A DNA stretch of 64,000 nt. Origin: Branchiostoma floridae (lineage: Eukaryota > Chordata > Leptocardii > Amphioxiformes > Branchiostomatidae). The notes under the pieces are model-generated. The model did no database searches, was not told the origin of the DNA, and saw nothing but the letters and a program-made list of their open reading frames with translations. Below are positions 1 to 11,700 of this stretch, piece by piece (the stretch's first letter is position 1; every line of letters starts with the position of its first letter). The stretch is from the NCBI RefSeq assembly GCF_000003815.2, contig NC_049982.1:31852560-31916559 (forward strand). The letters are read 5' to 3'. The translations under genes and the position numbers were made by a program.

Positions 1-840
1 ACGGATGACTGCGGTGCGATAGGTGTCGGTTAGCTGAGGAATCAGTCCAATCTACTAGCTACTTGCTGTGTCGGATCGTCATGATTTTTGGCATGTAAAT
101 AGCCTAAGTGAAGACTTATATAATGTGATACTAATTATGCAAATTAACAGCTAATTTGCATAACTGATTAGGAAAAGTTCATAAATCCACAGCATTCCAT
201 TATAGTACTTTCAAGGTTGTCACATATGTAACTGAGAAAGAGGGAAGAGAGTAAGAGGTGTATTTAAAGACTTGAAAAGAGAATAACTCAAGAATGGATC
301 AAAGGATCATCATGATTTTTGGTATGCTGATATCTATTAATTGTAACTTGGGATCTAATTTGCCGAATCAATCAATGCCGAAATTTTATAAACCAACTCC
401 AAGCATATAATCTTGAAATGAAATGAAATGAAATGAGTAACGCATTTGTCTACAGACATCATTCTACATAACAAACCTGGTTTATTTGGCAAAGGTATGT
501 GTTCGTGGAACTCTAGTTCGAACTATCTATGGCCTGTTGATCATGAGTGCGTGTGTGTGGTGGGACTAGGGGGTTATTTTGCAGCATTCTTTACCTTATT
601 GTGCTAAGGTTGTGTACATCATACTATCCCTGCTATGTCCATGTTGTGATACGCTCACATGCTTATAATTTTTGCCACTCAATTATATCTTTGAAATGTC
701 ACCAAGGAAATTATAATTTTCGGGTGCGAGTTGCAGACCTAAACGGTTTCTTTTCATGGTTTTTATAATTAATAATGCATGATTTGGATTATTCACATGT
801 AATTAAATCATAGGGTTATATCTGGTAAGATACCCACGAG
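1..840. other. Intergenic, no gene recognised
   Basis: AT-rich sequence without a convincing exon. The only structure I see is a short AAATG pentanucleotide tract at about 415-435. Small open frames here have no recognisable motif and no splice context. Confidence 0.5.
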
Positions 841-843
841 TTA

Positions 844-1084
844 AGGTGCCCTCTCACTGCACTTGCGTCAAGCTTGCGTCACTGCGGGGTTCGTTCACTG
901 CGTCACTGTTCTGTTCCGATTTTTTATAATATAGATATTGCGTGATATGTAAAAGTATGGCTTAGAAGACGACAAAATACAAAAAAAGGAAGTTCCTCCA
1001 AGGACCTCATCCCTGAAATTCGTTGAATATCTTTCGAGCACTCCAGTGACGCAAGAGTGACGCAAGTGCAGTGAGAGAGCACCT
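844..1084. mobile_element. Harbinger-like MITE, family A, copy 1
   Basis: A 241-bp element with terminal inverted repeats starting AGGTGC and ending GCACCT, with internal CACTGCACTTGCGTCA motifs at both ends. It is flanked by a direct TTA duplication (841-843 and 1085-1087). Two further copies are at 17742-17974 and 20149-20395. A 3-bp TTA/TAT duplication is typical of PIF/Harbinger insertion. It has no coding capacity. Confidence 0.85.
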
Positions 1085-1299
1085 TTACAAATCACTTTGC
1101 GGCCCCGTGTAGAACGCCCCAGAGTCGATTCTTAAAATCCTAAATTGTGTGTCAATCCGGCCATAAAAGAAATGGCGTAGTTGAGGTTTTCTAAAAAAAA
1201 TGTCTTGCTACGGAGGTTTTGTGGGATTGCTGGTGCTGCATTGTTAGTAGAGGTTTTTACAATCATAGTTTTCTTTATATGTGCGAAGGCCTTATGCTC

Positions 1300-1358
1300 C
1301 GTATGAGTTGCGCGCGTACTGATTTGTACGTCTGCGTATTTGATACGCAACTCATACG
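1300..1358. repeat. Imperfect inverted repeat
   Basis: CGTATGAGTTGCG near 1300 is repeated in reverse complement as CGCAACTCATACG near 1346. The flanking sequence looks like one end of a MITE, but I cannot find its other end. Confidence 0.5.
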
Positions 1359-1841
1359 CACTTGAATATACGCAAAAGCGAAGCGTGAACGGGACTTTAG
1401 AATAACGCAGGGAATTATGAAAGTTGACATTTATTACAATATCCCCATCAGTTGTATGATTGATTCGCTAGAATTCGCCGCAGAGGGCAATATAACATGC
1501 CAAAAATAGCCTGACCCTTTTTTGTAATCCGGCTTTATACGCTTTGTGTGTGCGAAATCCTCACTCATGTGATGACATTATACTGTAATTGCATTTAGCC
1601 CAATGGGAGGCATGATGGTGAGAATAAACCAGGTTACCTTGATGCACGGCATGGAGCCATGTCGTTTGTCATCCAAAATGGGCAGCCTTTGGATTAGCGG
1701 GAGTAATGTTCTCCCCCAGATGACCCATTTATTGTGCCATGTGGTTCAACATGGATGGAGCGTTTTGATGAATAAATTAACGGCATTAGTTGTGCAGCTC
1801 CTTTCTTTTTCACTGACGGATGGCTGGTTGGTTGGTAAATT

Positions 1842-2020
1842 GATTGATTGATTGATTGATTGGCTGATTTGATATGAATGGTTGGGGTTTGTATGGATGG
1901 TGGATGGATGGAAGGATGGATGGATGGTGGAAGGATGATGGATTGAAGGATCGATGGATGGTGAAAGGATGGATGGATGGATGATGAATTGAAGGATGGA
2001 TGGATGGTGGAAGGATGGGA
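1842..2020. repeat. ATTG microsatellite and TGGATGGA minisatellite
   Basis: Four or more ATTG units at 1842-1861 are followed by a long degenerate tract of GGATGGATGG-type units to about 2016. The long proline/serine/histidine-rich open frames on the minus strand are only translations of this repeat and are not genes. Confidence 0.9.
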
Positions 2021-2045
2021 CACACAAACAGCATTGAGTTTGTCA

Positions 2046-2279
2046 ATTCTGTGACCTACATCAAGTAGAAGATGAACGACATTTTATCTTAGACTGTAAA
2101 CTGTATCATGAGGAGATAATTGTGCTAATTACAACGGTATCAAAGAAGAGTTTCCGTATTTCAAACATCTTAATGCAACGGATGAATTTCTATTTTTGAT
2201 CCTGATGTGCTTAGACAAACCTTGTAACGTTATAATTAACGTTATAAAGCACAATATCTGTTTCTATATCTATACGTGA
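2046..2279 (+). pseudogene. Decayed retroelement C-terminal tail
   Basis: The plus strand reads CDLHQVEDERHFILDCKLY from 2050. This C-x6-E-D-E-x-H-F-x3-C-x2-Y pattern is typical of the cysteine/histidine tail after the reverse transcriptase in many animal LINE proteins. After a frameshift near 2115 a second stretch continues (NGIKEEFPYFKHLNATDEF) to a stop near 2279. No upstream polymerase domain remains. Family assignment comes from motif recognition only. Confidence 0.6.
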
Positions 2280-2403
2280 ACAAAGAAGCGAGAAGATGTG
2301 GACTATTCCATTAGCTTTAATAGGATAACACCTTTATATCGATATCTTAAATTCGTGTATTGTTGTTTCCACTTTCCTGTATATGTTTGTTACGTGACCC
2401 ACG

Positions 2404-2865
2404 TCATACTATTAACGGGTCGGGCTGTACCTAGCCCGTCCTACTGCTAGCTTTATTAGATAGCCAGGCGACGTTGACCAACCAAAAGGCCCCATTTCGT
2501 ATTGGTAATGACGCTGTATCCGTTACAGGTGAATCACATTGTGGTATAACTCATAACAGGATCCAATAGAAAGAGAGTTCACAGAATATTGACCAATCAG
2601 AATAACGCAACGGCAAGGAAGTCTGGCTGTACCCAGCAGGGAGGAATGTTTATCAATGCGGTACAATATTGGACAAGATTTGAATAGATTTGACATGCAG
2701 ATATTGCTACATTATGGATATTTGCTATAACCACCGAATAAATCCACCGAGTGAGCGAAGCGAACGAAGCAGATCTATTCGGTGGTTATCCTATAGCGAA
2801 TGACCATGCCTTATGACACTATATACACCTCGGGACGGGTCATTGACCCTTTATGATAAAGGTCA
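2404..2865. repeat. Dispersed repeat, paired with 38.03-38.34 kb
   Basis: Shares blocks in the same order with 38030-38335: GACCAATCAGAATAAC, CCCAGCAGGGAGGAATGTT, AGATTTGACATGC, the GGTTATAGC-type block and CATATACACCTC, ending in GGTCATTGACCCTTTA. This copy also has an internal CGAATAAATCCACCG/CGGTGG inverted region at 2735-2790. It looks like an old non-autonomous transposon; its ends are not sharply defined. Confidence 0.65.
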
Positions 2866-3050
2866 TCCATTCATTAATTCATCAATTCAATGACAGAAAT
2901 ATTTCTGCCATCCTGGATCTCATATTTCGCACCCAATTTGTCTCCTACATACGACAAGGGCTGAAACGGACAGAAGATGGTTTGAAGTTCGGGGTAAAGA
3001 GGTTACGGCGGAAACCACAGAAATTTACAGTATATATGGTCTATACGCAG

Positions 3051-3749
3051 TCACCACCAAGTGAACACAACCTCGTGCAGCCATTTGGTACACCAGGGGC
3101 ACTGAGGCGGGTTGTTCTCGGCGCCACGTGCGCTGAACCCCCGCCTACCCAACTCCAACGTCAGGCAGTCCATAAACACGTCCACCTCCGCTTTCTTACA
3201 CGTGTGTAGCGGATGGAAAATACAGAACGCTTTCTGAGTCACGTAACAGTTATGCCCCTCGCCCGTTGGGTATTCGTTCTCTTTAAAATTACGCTGTAAC
3301 ATAATTCCGCTAAGCCCTATCTTTACGGACGTTGTCCGGTAAGGGCACTTCGACAATGGCTTCTTCGCTTCTTCTATAAGCGTGTCCAGCAAGATTTCAA
3401 AGTCGTCGAAAGTTTTCAAGTAATCTTGTCTGAGTTTTTGAGCTGACAATGTAGGAGTGTTTTCTAACAGAACCATCAGAGGTTCTAGCCCGTAAAATTG
3501 AGCTTCGTTGTACGCATGCTCGAGAGAATTTGGCGGGATGTCCGGAAGGTCGTCCGATCTGAGGAAATCAAGGACGAACTTGAAGTACGTCCCGTCCCTG
3601 TCGATGAAGTAGCGCCCCTCCTTGTCCCGGGCTAGGCGGTGCCTCCCGCTGAACATGGTGGCCAGCATGGACTCAGGGTACTTTCGTAGGGTCGCCAGAC
3701 ACGTCGTGAAGTGTGACCCGCCTACATTCAGCTCCACTACGTCTGGGAA
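3051..3749 (-). CDS. KCTD7/14-like BTB (T1) domain protein, last exon
   Basis: The exon starts after a TTTTCTTCTAG acceptor at 3750 and ends at a TGA at 3051-3053. It reads FPDVVELNVGGSHFTTCL, the opening of a tetramerisation-type BTB domain. MFSGRH, GRYFIDRDGTYFKFVL, LDFLRSDDLP and YNEAQFYGLEPL follow, so the BTB fold fills roughly the first 100 residues. The C-terminal part ends in EVVFTWW, resembling the KCTD7/KCTD14 ending. KCTD proteins form oligomers and often act as cullin-3 substrate adaptors; for this member that is family knowledge only. The initiator exon should lie upstream (above 3751) and I could not identify it, so the protein is partial here. A GTG near 3737 is inside the BTB strand and is not the start. 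KCTD7 versus KCTD14 cannot be settled. Confidence 0.85.
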   Translation of the reverse strand, partial: FPDVVELNVGGSHFTTCLATLRKYPESMLATMFSGRHRLARDKEGRYFIDRDGTYFKFVLDFLRSDDLPDIPPNSLEHAYNEAQFYGLEPLMVLLENTPTLSAQKLRQDYLKTFDDFEILLDTLIEEAKKPLSKCPYRTTSVKIGLSGIMLQRNFKENEYPTGEGHNCYVTQKAFCIFHPLHTCKKAEVDVFMDCLTLELGRRGFSARGAENNPPQCPWCTKWLHEVVFTWW

Positions 3750-3751
3750 CT

Positions 3752-6130
3752 AGAAGAAAACAGAGTTTTTAAATGACGAATATGAGCGCAAAGAAGGCCA
3801 TGCTGACCTGTGACGGCAGCAGGTATAGACTTCTGGGCACCTGACGTCACACATCCCAGAGATCAATGCGCATCAGGAAATGGATTATGATGTGAAGATC
3901 AACGGATCCTACCGAAATATTAAAATTCGTTTGTCACGTGCACATTTCTTCTTTATTTCTTCTTCTTCTTCTTCATTTTATAAAAGGTAAACTCTTTAAT
4001 CATGTACCATATCACCCCCCACAGATGACACTGAAGTCTGATTTGTATATTTCAAGTGTACTAGTATCTGACACATTAAGCATGTTTTTTCTGCATTTAC
4101 TTTTGATTAAGGAGCAGAATCCTTGCGTTGAACTAGAGTTCATAATCGATAGCTCGTAATGTTCGTAAATTGTATCTAATCATGTGAATCATCTTCAAAG
4201 CTAACGTTTACTACATAGTAAAAATCATGACAATCAGTCAACCCCTTCTTGAGTCATTCTCTTCGAAAGTTTGAAAGAAAAAAATCAGCCATGTAGTTAA
4301 AAACAAGTCGCTAGGTGGCAACCTTACAATTGCCCGCAAGAGCTATTTCATTTACCGCTAAAATAACGACCATAGCATGTCCAACACTAGATATCAAAAC
4401 CCAAATCAGAATGGTTCACATTTGTGTAGGAGTCATTCAAAGAGGGAATGCAATGCGTTTGGATGCAAATGCTGCTTTTCCTACTCTCCAAGCAGAGGTT
4501 ATGCTCCGGCTGTTTCTTTGACGTTTTAGTCGTTTTATGGCAGCCCAAAGACATCGAGAAAGAGTAGAAAGCCGATGAAAACGATAGTCGATAAAAACGA
4601 CTAAAAAACTTCAAAAAAAGAACAGCCAGAGCATAACCTCTGCTTGGAGAGAAGCTTTTCCAGTTTCGATTGATTTGGCCTGCTGACTAATCGGCCAAGT
4701 AACATTTACGTTACATGGCAAAAGCGCCACCATACATGCAGTTTATCCTCAAAACATTGTAGCTAAATACAAACCTTATCGGATGACAAGCTGCTGTCAG
4801 TCATCTTGTACATGGCGGTATCTAGTATGATGTGACAACTGTTAATTTAGATACATTGAAAGAAGAAACACAAGGAAGACTTAAATCTTGCGTAAGTTGC
4901 ATGCCAGCCAGCGCTCGAAAACCGGGTACGATGATTCAACGAATGACTCCAGAAACGACGTGGCGTACATATAACTTAGCTGCAACTTAGCTAACATATA
5001 ACAAATATGATCAAACCACACGTACAGCACACGAAAAACTAAACACCCGTTCAACCAGTACTGAGGTTATCATAGTACTTCCAGGTCAATAACCTGTACC
5101 ACGTCGTCACTTCCTGTATACATGTTACACAACGATGACGCAATGATGATCAATGATGTAATGTTACGTGGCAATGCATGTAACGTTTACTACCACTACT
5201 AGAGCTGAATATTGTTCAGCATTTGCACTGTAATGCAGACAAGTCTCTGGAGACTAAAATACCAGTTTAATGTTACAGTAAGGCCACAGCAAGTGTATTT
5301 TATGGATGACACCAGCAGGCTCATGAATTGAAATTTTCTAGTATATCGTGGTCAGATGATGACATGAGATATTTGAACATATCTTCCTTCGTCATGTGTG
5401 CATATTTCTGATCTACATGTGCAGCATTAACAAATGTATTGCGCAGATCATTGTACAGTTAACGGATAAAGTTTACTCGATCCGTGGATAAGGGTGACTA
5501 AGAAGTAGCTACCACACTAGTGTCACTATATGCATCTCTCGAATACAGAAATAATGTGATGCCATGTTCGCCTCAATTCTTGTCACAACGTTTTTGGCAT
5601 CTATTTGGGAAATCTATTGAAAAAAAAAAGTTTTTTCCCCCTCTCTCTCATTAAATTTGCAGTCTGCAGAGAATGCCATCCATAAAACTTGCTGTGGCCT
5701 AATCGGTGGTCCAGGTGGCAGACATTTGGTGATGACGTGCCACGATGCTCGTGAGGTGGTAAATATCATTAATATGCGAGGTTTTATTTTGGATGATAAG
5801 TTACATGTCATAGACAATGCCGTATATTGTAGTACGTGCGCTCCGAAACGTAAATTCTGTGTCAGGTTTCAGCGTTGAAGCGAATTTTGGCTTCAGATTC
5901 TGTAATCTCCACCACGGCAGAAAACGTTATACATGTTACAAAGTTAATGTTTTCATAAGGTACGTGTACGCTTTCAGGTCGAGACTGCGAGGGAATCCAA
6001 ATCAACTTGAAGTTGGGAGCAGGTGTGGAGAAAAATCTCCATGAGATGTGAGGGCACCTTTCTGTTTATGGCCTCCTTTGGTCAATATTGCCTATGTTAA
6101 AATCCTAATTGATATCAGCCCTACAGCTTC
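3752..6130. other. Intergenic or intron upstream of the KCTD exon
   Basis: Contains a TTC microsatellite at about 3954-3974, the MITE at 4484-4651 and otherwise AT-rich sequence. An open stretch at 5657-5878 (+) follows an AG but matches no family I know. The missing KCTD 5' exon could lie here or further upstream. Confidence 0.4.
4484..4651. mobile_element. MITE with CTCTCCAAGCAGAGG ends
   Basis: A 168-bp element with inverted ends: CTCTCCAAGCAGAGGTTATG on the left and the reverse complement at 4631-4651. The interior is also nearly self-complementary (AGTCGTTTT/AAAACGACT), so it could fold as one long hairpin. The ends resemble, but are distinct from, the AATCTCCAAGCAGATC family found elsewhere in the window. 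Confidence 0.75.
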
Positions 6131-6132
6131 AA

Positions 6133-6440
6133 CTATCCCATACGAGAATGGCTGTCTCTGCCACATAGGGACAGATAGGACTGTCCGGCACATCTGTTAG
6201 CTGACGCAGGTCTGTTGCAGAGTTCTTTTCTCTTGATCCGCCTTTCTTCTGCCTTGCGCATCAGTCTGGTTTCTCTCAATTCAATTAGCTGCCTCATGGC
6301 CTGGAAATTGTGCATATGTCCAGCTGGATCTGTCATTTGCACTCCTGCCAGTGCTCTGTGTCAATGTAAGAGCTTTCAGGTCCCTCTTACAGATGTATTT
6401 GAAACGCAGTGGTCGCCCGGGCCTCTTTCTGACTCCAGAG
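6133..6440 (-). pseudogene. Decayed LINE reverse-transcriptase C-terminus
   Basis: In one minus frame the upstream part reads KRPGRPLRFKYICKRDLKAL. In another frame the downstream part reads RKAEERRIKRKELCNRP and then CGRDSHSRMG. This order (GRPxLRFKDxCKRDxKAL, a charged helix, then a CGRDxHSRIG zinc-finger tail) is the usual end of a large group of animal non-LTR reverse transcriptases. At least one frameshift separates the pieces and the polymerase core is absent, so this is a remnant. The clade cannot be decided. Confidence 0.6.
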
Positions 6441-6451
6441 TGTTAATCTAG

Positions 6452-6502
6452 TAATCTCCAAGCAGATCTTGCTGTGGCAAATGGGAAGGAGTTTAGCCGG
6501 CA
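6452..6502. mobile_element. Left end of a TAATCTCCAAGCAGATC MITE, cut by gap
   Basis: Starts TAATCTCCAAGCAGATCTTG and continues GGAGTTTAGCCGGCA, matching the copies at 24729 and 25354. It runs straight into the 100-N gap, so the right end is unseen. Confidence 0.75.
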
Positions 6503-6602
6503 NNNNNNNNNNNNNNNNNNNNNNNNNNNNNNNNNNNNNNNNNNNNNNNNNNNNNNNNNNNNNNNNNNNNNNNNNNNNNNNNNNNNNNNNNNNNNNNNNN
6601 NN
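6503..6602. other. Assembly gap, 100 N
   Basis: Exactly 100 N, the usual placeholder for a gap of unknown size. Open frames drawn through it are artefacts. Confidence 0.98.
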
Positions 6603-6632
6603 CCAGATAGCCGCTGGCGTCAGTGTAATGGC

Positions 6633-7034
6633 GTGGGACCGCGTAGCGCAGTGGGGCCGTGTTCGCCCCGTGAACGAGAGGTTGCGGGTTCGAATCCGCC
6701 TGCCGTGTTACCGATCTTGTGCCTTTGGGAAAGGCACTTTACACGGGCGCCGGCTTTCCTCACTATACTCAGGTGAAAATGAGTACCTAGCTTCGGCTCA
6801 CGGTGATTTACATCATTCACCCGGACGGGAGACCTGGCGCATATGAAAGGGTATGTCACCCCGTAAGGGGCAGTATAACCCCGTCGTGTGTAAACATGTG
6901 CGAACGGTGCGATCACGTCGACCGATGATGTATGTTCGTCTGTATCTCTGTGGACCTGCCGCTACCAGCCCAAAGCTGCCTAATGAGTTGTATCATTGTC
7001 AAATAAATAAATAAATAAATAAATAAAATAAATA
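6633..7034 (+). mobile_element. tRNA-derived SINE
   Basis: The head has a pol III box A (TAGCGCAGTGG at 6644-6654) and box B (GGGTTCGAATCC at 6687-6698). A unique body (CCTTTGGGAAAGGCACTTTACACG) and a GGACGGGAGACC block follow, and the element ends in an AAATA/AAAT tail at 7002-7034. Box A, box B, body and simple-repeat tail in this order define a SINE2-type element. The same body motif recurs in the copy at 26.9-27.18 kb. Confidence 0.85.
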
Positions 7035-7103
7035 AACATCTCTCAGCTGTGAATTACCGAACATCTGGCTTCAAGTTGATCTGGCTTGGAGAGCTACTAG
7101 TAT

Positions 7104-7235
7104 AGTAGAAGCCGCTTAATTGCACACCCCATTTGCCAGTGCATTTCGTTCAATTATCCGAATGGTGCTATAAAGCGAAGGTATTAAGCTGGACTGCACC
7201 ACCACGGGATTTTGGGATTTCGTACAATTAACAGA
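7104..7235. mobile_element. MITE end related to 53853-54022
   Basis: Begins TAGTAGAAGCCGCTTAATTGCAC, the same terminal repeat as the complete copy at 53853-54022. The sequence continues CAGTGCATTTCGTTCAATT but passes into the hairpins at 7236 instead of reaching a matching right end. TA next to the repeat fits Tc1/mariner-type (pogo-like) insertion. Confidence 0.6.
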
Positions 7236-7342
7236 ATATCATCCGTTGTGCAATTTTAATTGTACAACGGATGATATTGAACAAATTCACAGCTATGCGT
7301 AGACTTTAAAAAAAGTCTACGTATAGCTGTGAATTTGTTCAA
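7236..7342. repeat. Two abutting near-perfect hairpins
   Basis: The first palindrome (7236-7277) has 20-bp arms with one mismatch. The second (7277-7342) has 30-bp arms with one mismatch around a six-base A-rich loop. They share their junction base. Both could extrude as cruciforms or fold in RNA. Confidence 0.9.
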
Positions 7343-8339
7343 CTCTCCAATTTCAAACAATAGGTCACAATCGGGGTGCTTTGGCTGAGTCTTGCGCCAA
7401 GGAAAACAGAAACCCAATCGAAGGGCTCTTTCAACATTGCTAGCAGACTAACATGTAACGTTAAATTACTTATTATTCTCCTCGCAGACGGTCTCAATTC
7501 TTGTAAAGTAAACGTGACTAATCGACTTGAAGGCGGGAAACTCAGGCTGAGGTAACTGGGGTTACATTCAGGACACAAAGTCGCACGGACAGCTATTCGG
7601 CCCCCAACAGCTCAGTTGCCCGCGCGGTCGTTTGTGCTTGCCGAGTGAGGAAGGTGAGTGATAGACATGTCAGAAACGACATTTCGGCTCACGCACACTC
7701 AAAGTGGCTTATTGTTTATCATGACCTTTCTCCTACATTTTCTGTAATATGTGGGTTTTGTGATGAATATAATCATGTAACAATAAAACCAATGAGCTCT
7801 TTGCACGTCGACGTCAGATCCATATGGTTTGAACTTGGCATGTAACTGTTACCAATGATCATTGTACAATCGAATTTTTTTCTCGCTTTCCCACCCAAAA
7901 CCGTGTGATTGCTTTTGCTGACGACAAAAAACCGTAGGCGATTTCTGAGTAGCATTAAGTAAGAGTGTTTTCCGTGACAAGTAACACGAAGTAGCTTCGT
8001 CATGCTTCCTGTTTGTTCCGGTCTTAACCAGTTGGGGATCTAGCTTATATATCTGGCTAAATTGAAGAAATATTAATTCAACATTCATCTATACCTTCAG
8101 TTCTTGAATATCAATGTGAAACATATTTCTCTGTTTCTTCCGTTTTTAATGTAAATCGCATTTTCCCCGCGCAAAATAACTATTAATTTTTGTTCCAAAT
8201 GACATTTACCCCCTATATGACTGAAATGGATGGGTCCGCCTAAGCATCATCTTTCTATCATGTGATAATTCCCGCTGCTCTGATTGGTGGAGACTCCCTC
8301 CGACTGCACTGGCATGGCGAGCATGGCGGGACCGGAAAC

Positions 8340-8392
8340 TACAGGAAAACATAGGAAAACATAGGAAAACACAGGAAAACATATGAAGGAGT
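8340..8392. repeat. ACAGGAAAACATA short tandem repeat
   Basis: Four to five copies of an 11-bp AGGAAAACATA-type unit lie upstream of the mitoferrin start. They are downstream of an inverted CCAAT box (GATTGG, 8281-8286), so they may be in the promoter or 5' leader; that placement is inference. Confidence 0.7.
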
Positions 8393-8701
8393 GTTTAATC
8401 TACTAAAATACGGTGAGTTATGATGAGTAAACATGGCAGGTTGCTATATTATGCCAAAGAATAATCTACAGATGGCCCTGGAATGAAGAAATTGTCAGAA
8501 AATGCCTGAGACAACGGGCCTGGTTTCCTGTGGTTCCTAGGTTTTTCTCTCCTTTCCGGTATTAAGGCTGACCGGCATGGCGGAGGCAAGTCGTGAGGAG
8601 CAGTCGTGTGGTCTTCTCTCTCCTCAGCTTCCGATCTCACTGTTGTCCACAGGAACTACAGGTTAGGTCCCTCACTAGACTGTCTTCCTGCAGCATCGAG
8701 G

Positions 8702-11700
8702 ATGGACCCGGACGACCCGTACGAGAGCCTGCCGAAGGAGAGTAGTCTGGCGGCGCATTTGGGAGCGGGAGCTCTGGCAGGCATGGCCGAACATTGCATA
8801 ATGTACCCCGTGGATTCTGTCAAGGTTAGTGGCCCTAACACACACCCCTCTGCTTCAACACTTTAAATATAACCTTAACAGTTACCTAATAGGTTTACCA
8901 AAGTTTCTTTAGCCACCATCAATATTCTTTGATCTGTGAGCGAAATTTTACACTGTGTGTTTTTGACACGGTCTATCCAAATTTTGAGAAAATCGCAAAA
9001 CCGGCGTGAGAGATTTTGAAAATTAATTCCCTGAGGATTTAAGATAGCGTTGTCATGTTGTTTGCTTATTATTGAATTGTTGTGGACTTGTTTTATGATT
9101 GTAGTAGTTGTCATTGTTTCGATCGAGCATATGTGGATGTGGTTGAACATGTGCACAACTGTCACGACCCTTTGAGGTCAACATAGCTATAGCTGCTTGC
9201 ATAAACTTTGAGGGGAGGGGGGCGGACCAACACATTTTGTTGTGCATATAGATCATAATCTTTTATATGGACGGAACGTGGCATAGTTCTCCCTCAAAAA
9301 CTAAGGTCTCCATTTTTTTACAGTTGTCTTTGCCAACATATCATTCCCGCTGAAGTCACTTCCTAGATTCCTAGAATCTTTTTTCTCATCTCACCTGATC
9401 CAGGACCTGACCCACTCTATTGTTTACACATGACACGCCCCTGTTTTACATGTAGGTGATACAATGTACTGTATATCCTGAAATATTTGCAGATCCTTAA
9501 ACTTTAAAGTGTGCAAAATTTGCTACGTCATCGCCAACTCGTCATGCCACAAACAGGTGGCCACATTTCCGTCCTGTTGCAAACTATAAGCCATTCGAAT
9601 ATTTCGCAAATTTCGTGGGCGACAGTAATTGTAGATAATATGTCAAAGCCCCTGAGATGTAAACAACCTCATCCCGATAATTGTTTTTTTATTTGCACAA
9701 CAATGTACGGAACATAATGTTGGTGTACAAGTAGATCACAGTAGTTGTCTGCAAACATTTCACAAATAATCTAAAGCAAGGGAATGTTTGGGCAATGTTG
9801 ACGTCTTATCACTTATCTTGTGAGTTTTCGTACCTGTAACGGTTATGTCACTTATGTTTGTACTAACGGGAGTGGTGTGAGAATGAAACAAGTGCTGACA
9901 TCGTTAAATATTAAACAAAACCAAGGAAAACAAGCATTGCCCATCCTGTGTATTATGTAACTGAAGGACAACATTTTAGGAAGGGCTGTCAAACTTTTTT
10001 GTTTGTGAAGGTGCGAGGAATGGTTAAAAATTTTTGTTCAATCTGCTCCATCCAGACGCTGGAAAGAGCACTGAGTTCGTGGCTTCTAACTAGCAGCTTC
10101 TGAAAAGAAATAGCTGACTTCAGCTCAAAGGACATATCATGGCTCGGGTCCAAGAAAGCGAATTGTTAACACTCCTTGAAGTTTCAAGGCATACTGTGAA
10201 AGACCACTCCGTGCATGTGAATGAGATGTGTATCAGTTTCAAAGGATTCAACTTTCAAGTCCAATAATTTCTAGTCCAAAGGAACTCTTAACTTCCTAAC
10301 TCAAGAAATTTCTGTTGTCCGTAATCTTTGCAATCAGTTGCTAAGGAACTGTTAATCTAATGCAAAGAAGTTATTTGAGTACATATCGGATGCTCTTGTG
10401 GAATCTTGTTCTATAAATATGATTGGTCTGTGTATCCAGGTTAGGCTTATTTGCTTGGTAAAGTAGACTGATCCGCTTTATAACCTTCACTTTCAATGTA
10501 AGCCAGGGCTTAAATTACATGCCTTACATTTTGTTCGTGGATTTCTATTAAGATTCTATTGGATTAAGATTTCTAGTGAAGATATCATCCAGTTATTATA
10601 GTTTTACACTCTAGAAATGTTTTTCCTTTGTTCATCTAAATCACGTGTGATGCTAGGGCTGTGTACCAGCACTGTGTACTATATCGTAAAAATCGTATTG
10701 TCCCTATAGAATACAATTTGATGAATAATAAAGATTGAAGAGTTTCATGTCGTTGCAAAGCTATATACTCTGCAGTATACTGTAAGCTTCATTGCGTATG
10801 CCGAAATTGTTCCATGGCAAGAGCAGCAGCTTGAGTATTTTTACAGACATATTCCAGAGCTTGAAATACCCACTTGCACACTTGGAAACACAACCACACT
10901 TTGCTTGGCGCAACTTAATTTTAAATCCAGGTAGCCCAGTGTGCAACCTGAAATTTTGCAGTTGGAACACTGCTTTTCCTCCGCCTACGTGCAAAATCTT
11001 TTGCATTTATTTCTTGACAAGAATATCTAAACATAAGTAGCTACATGTAACTGGCAGAAAAGATAAGAGCTAAGTAGCTGAGTTGAAGACAGTGATAACT
11101 TGGGAGTTTGGAAACCTGAAAATGCTAAAATGTTTATGGCGCAACCTGCCTTTTGACTATGGTTGAAAAAGTATTTCAAGCACTAGATTCTCCAAAAATG
11201 ATGTTGCAGGTATTAGCCTTACTGTAGGCCACATGAAGGTGTCTATGTGAAGTCTTGTAGTGCTGCTAATGTACTATTCGTGTTACCTAGGGAGCATGGA
11301 ACTGCTGTTATAATAGTGAAGTGGACCTCTGTCATTGTGTCCCTCTTTGAGGACTCTTAGCTCTGCAGTCGTGCAAGCTATTGAACATACCTTGATACCA
11401 TTTAGGGCTATAGAATATCAATATAGGGTAGGTCACTACATGTGTGGAAACTTTTCTCAAAATGTTGGCAGTAGATGTGGGCACTGTTATATTGTACCAA
11501 TACGATGCCGTTTTTTTCCTTTTATGACTGATCCGAAAAAACACATGAAAACCAGTGGACCAGATTTTGGACTGATTAAAAAATGAACACACATTACATT
11601 ATATCAGCAGGTGTTTACACATTGTTGGGATTACTGGTTTAAGAAAATAATGTGTAAAGTAGAGTTCTTAATTATATCTACAAGTTTCTACAGTCAAACA

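Noticed and set aside
1842-2020. CRISPR-like array
   Set aside because: The units are contiguous simple repeats without spacers in a eukaryotic genome; the same applies to the arrays at 39262, 44062 and 48013.
1694-2046. Pro/Ser/His-rich open frames
   Set aside because: Three frames of the same TGGATGGA repeat, with no other coding signal.
5657-5878. Possible exon SAENAIHKTCCGLIGGPGG onward after a TTTGCAG acceptor
   Set aside because: I could not match it to any family or connect it to a neighbouring exon; kept only as a possibility.
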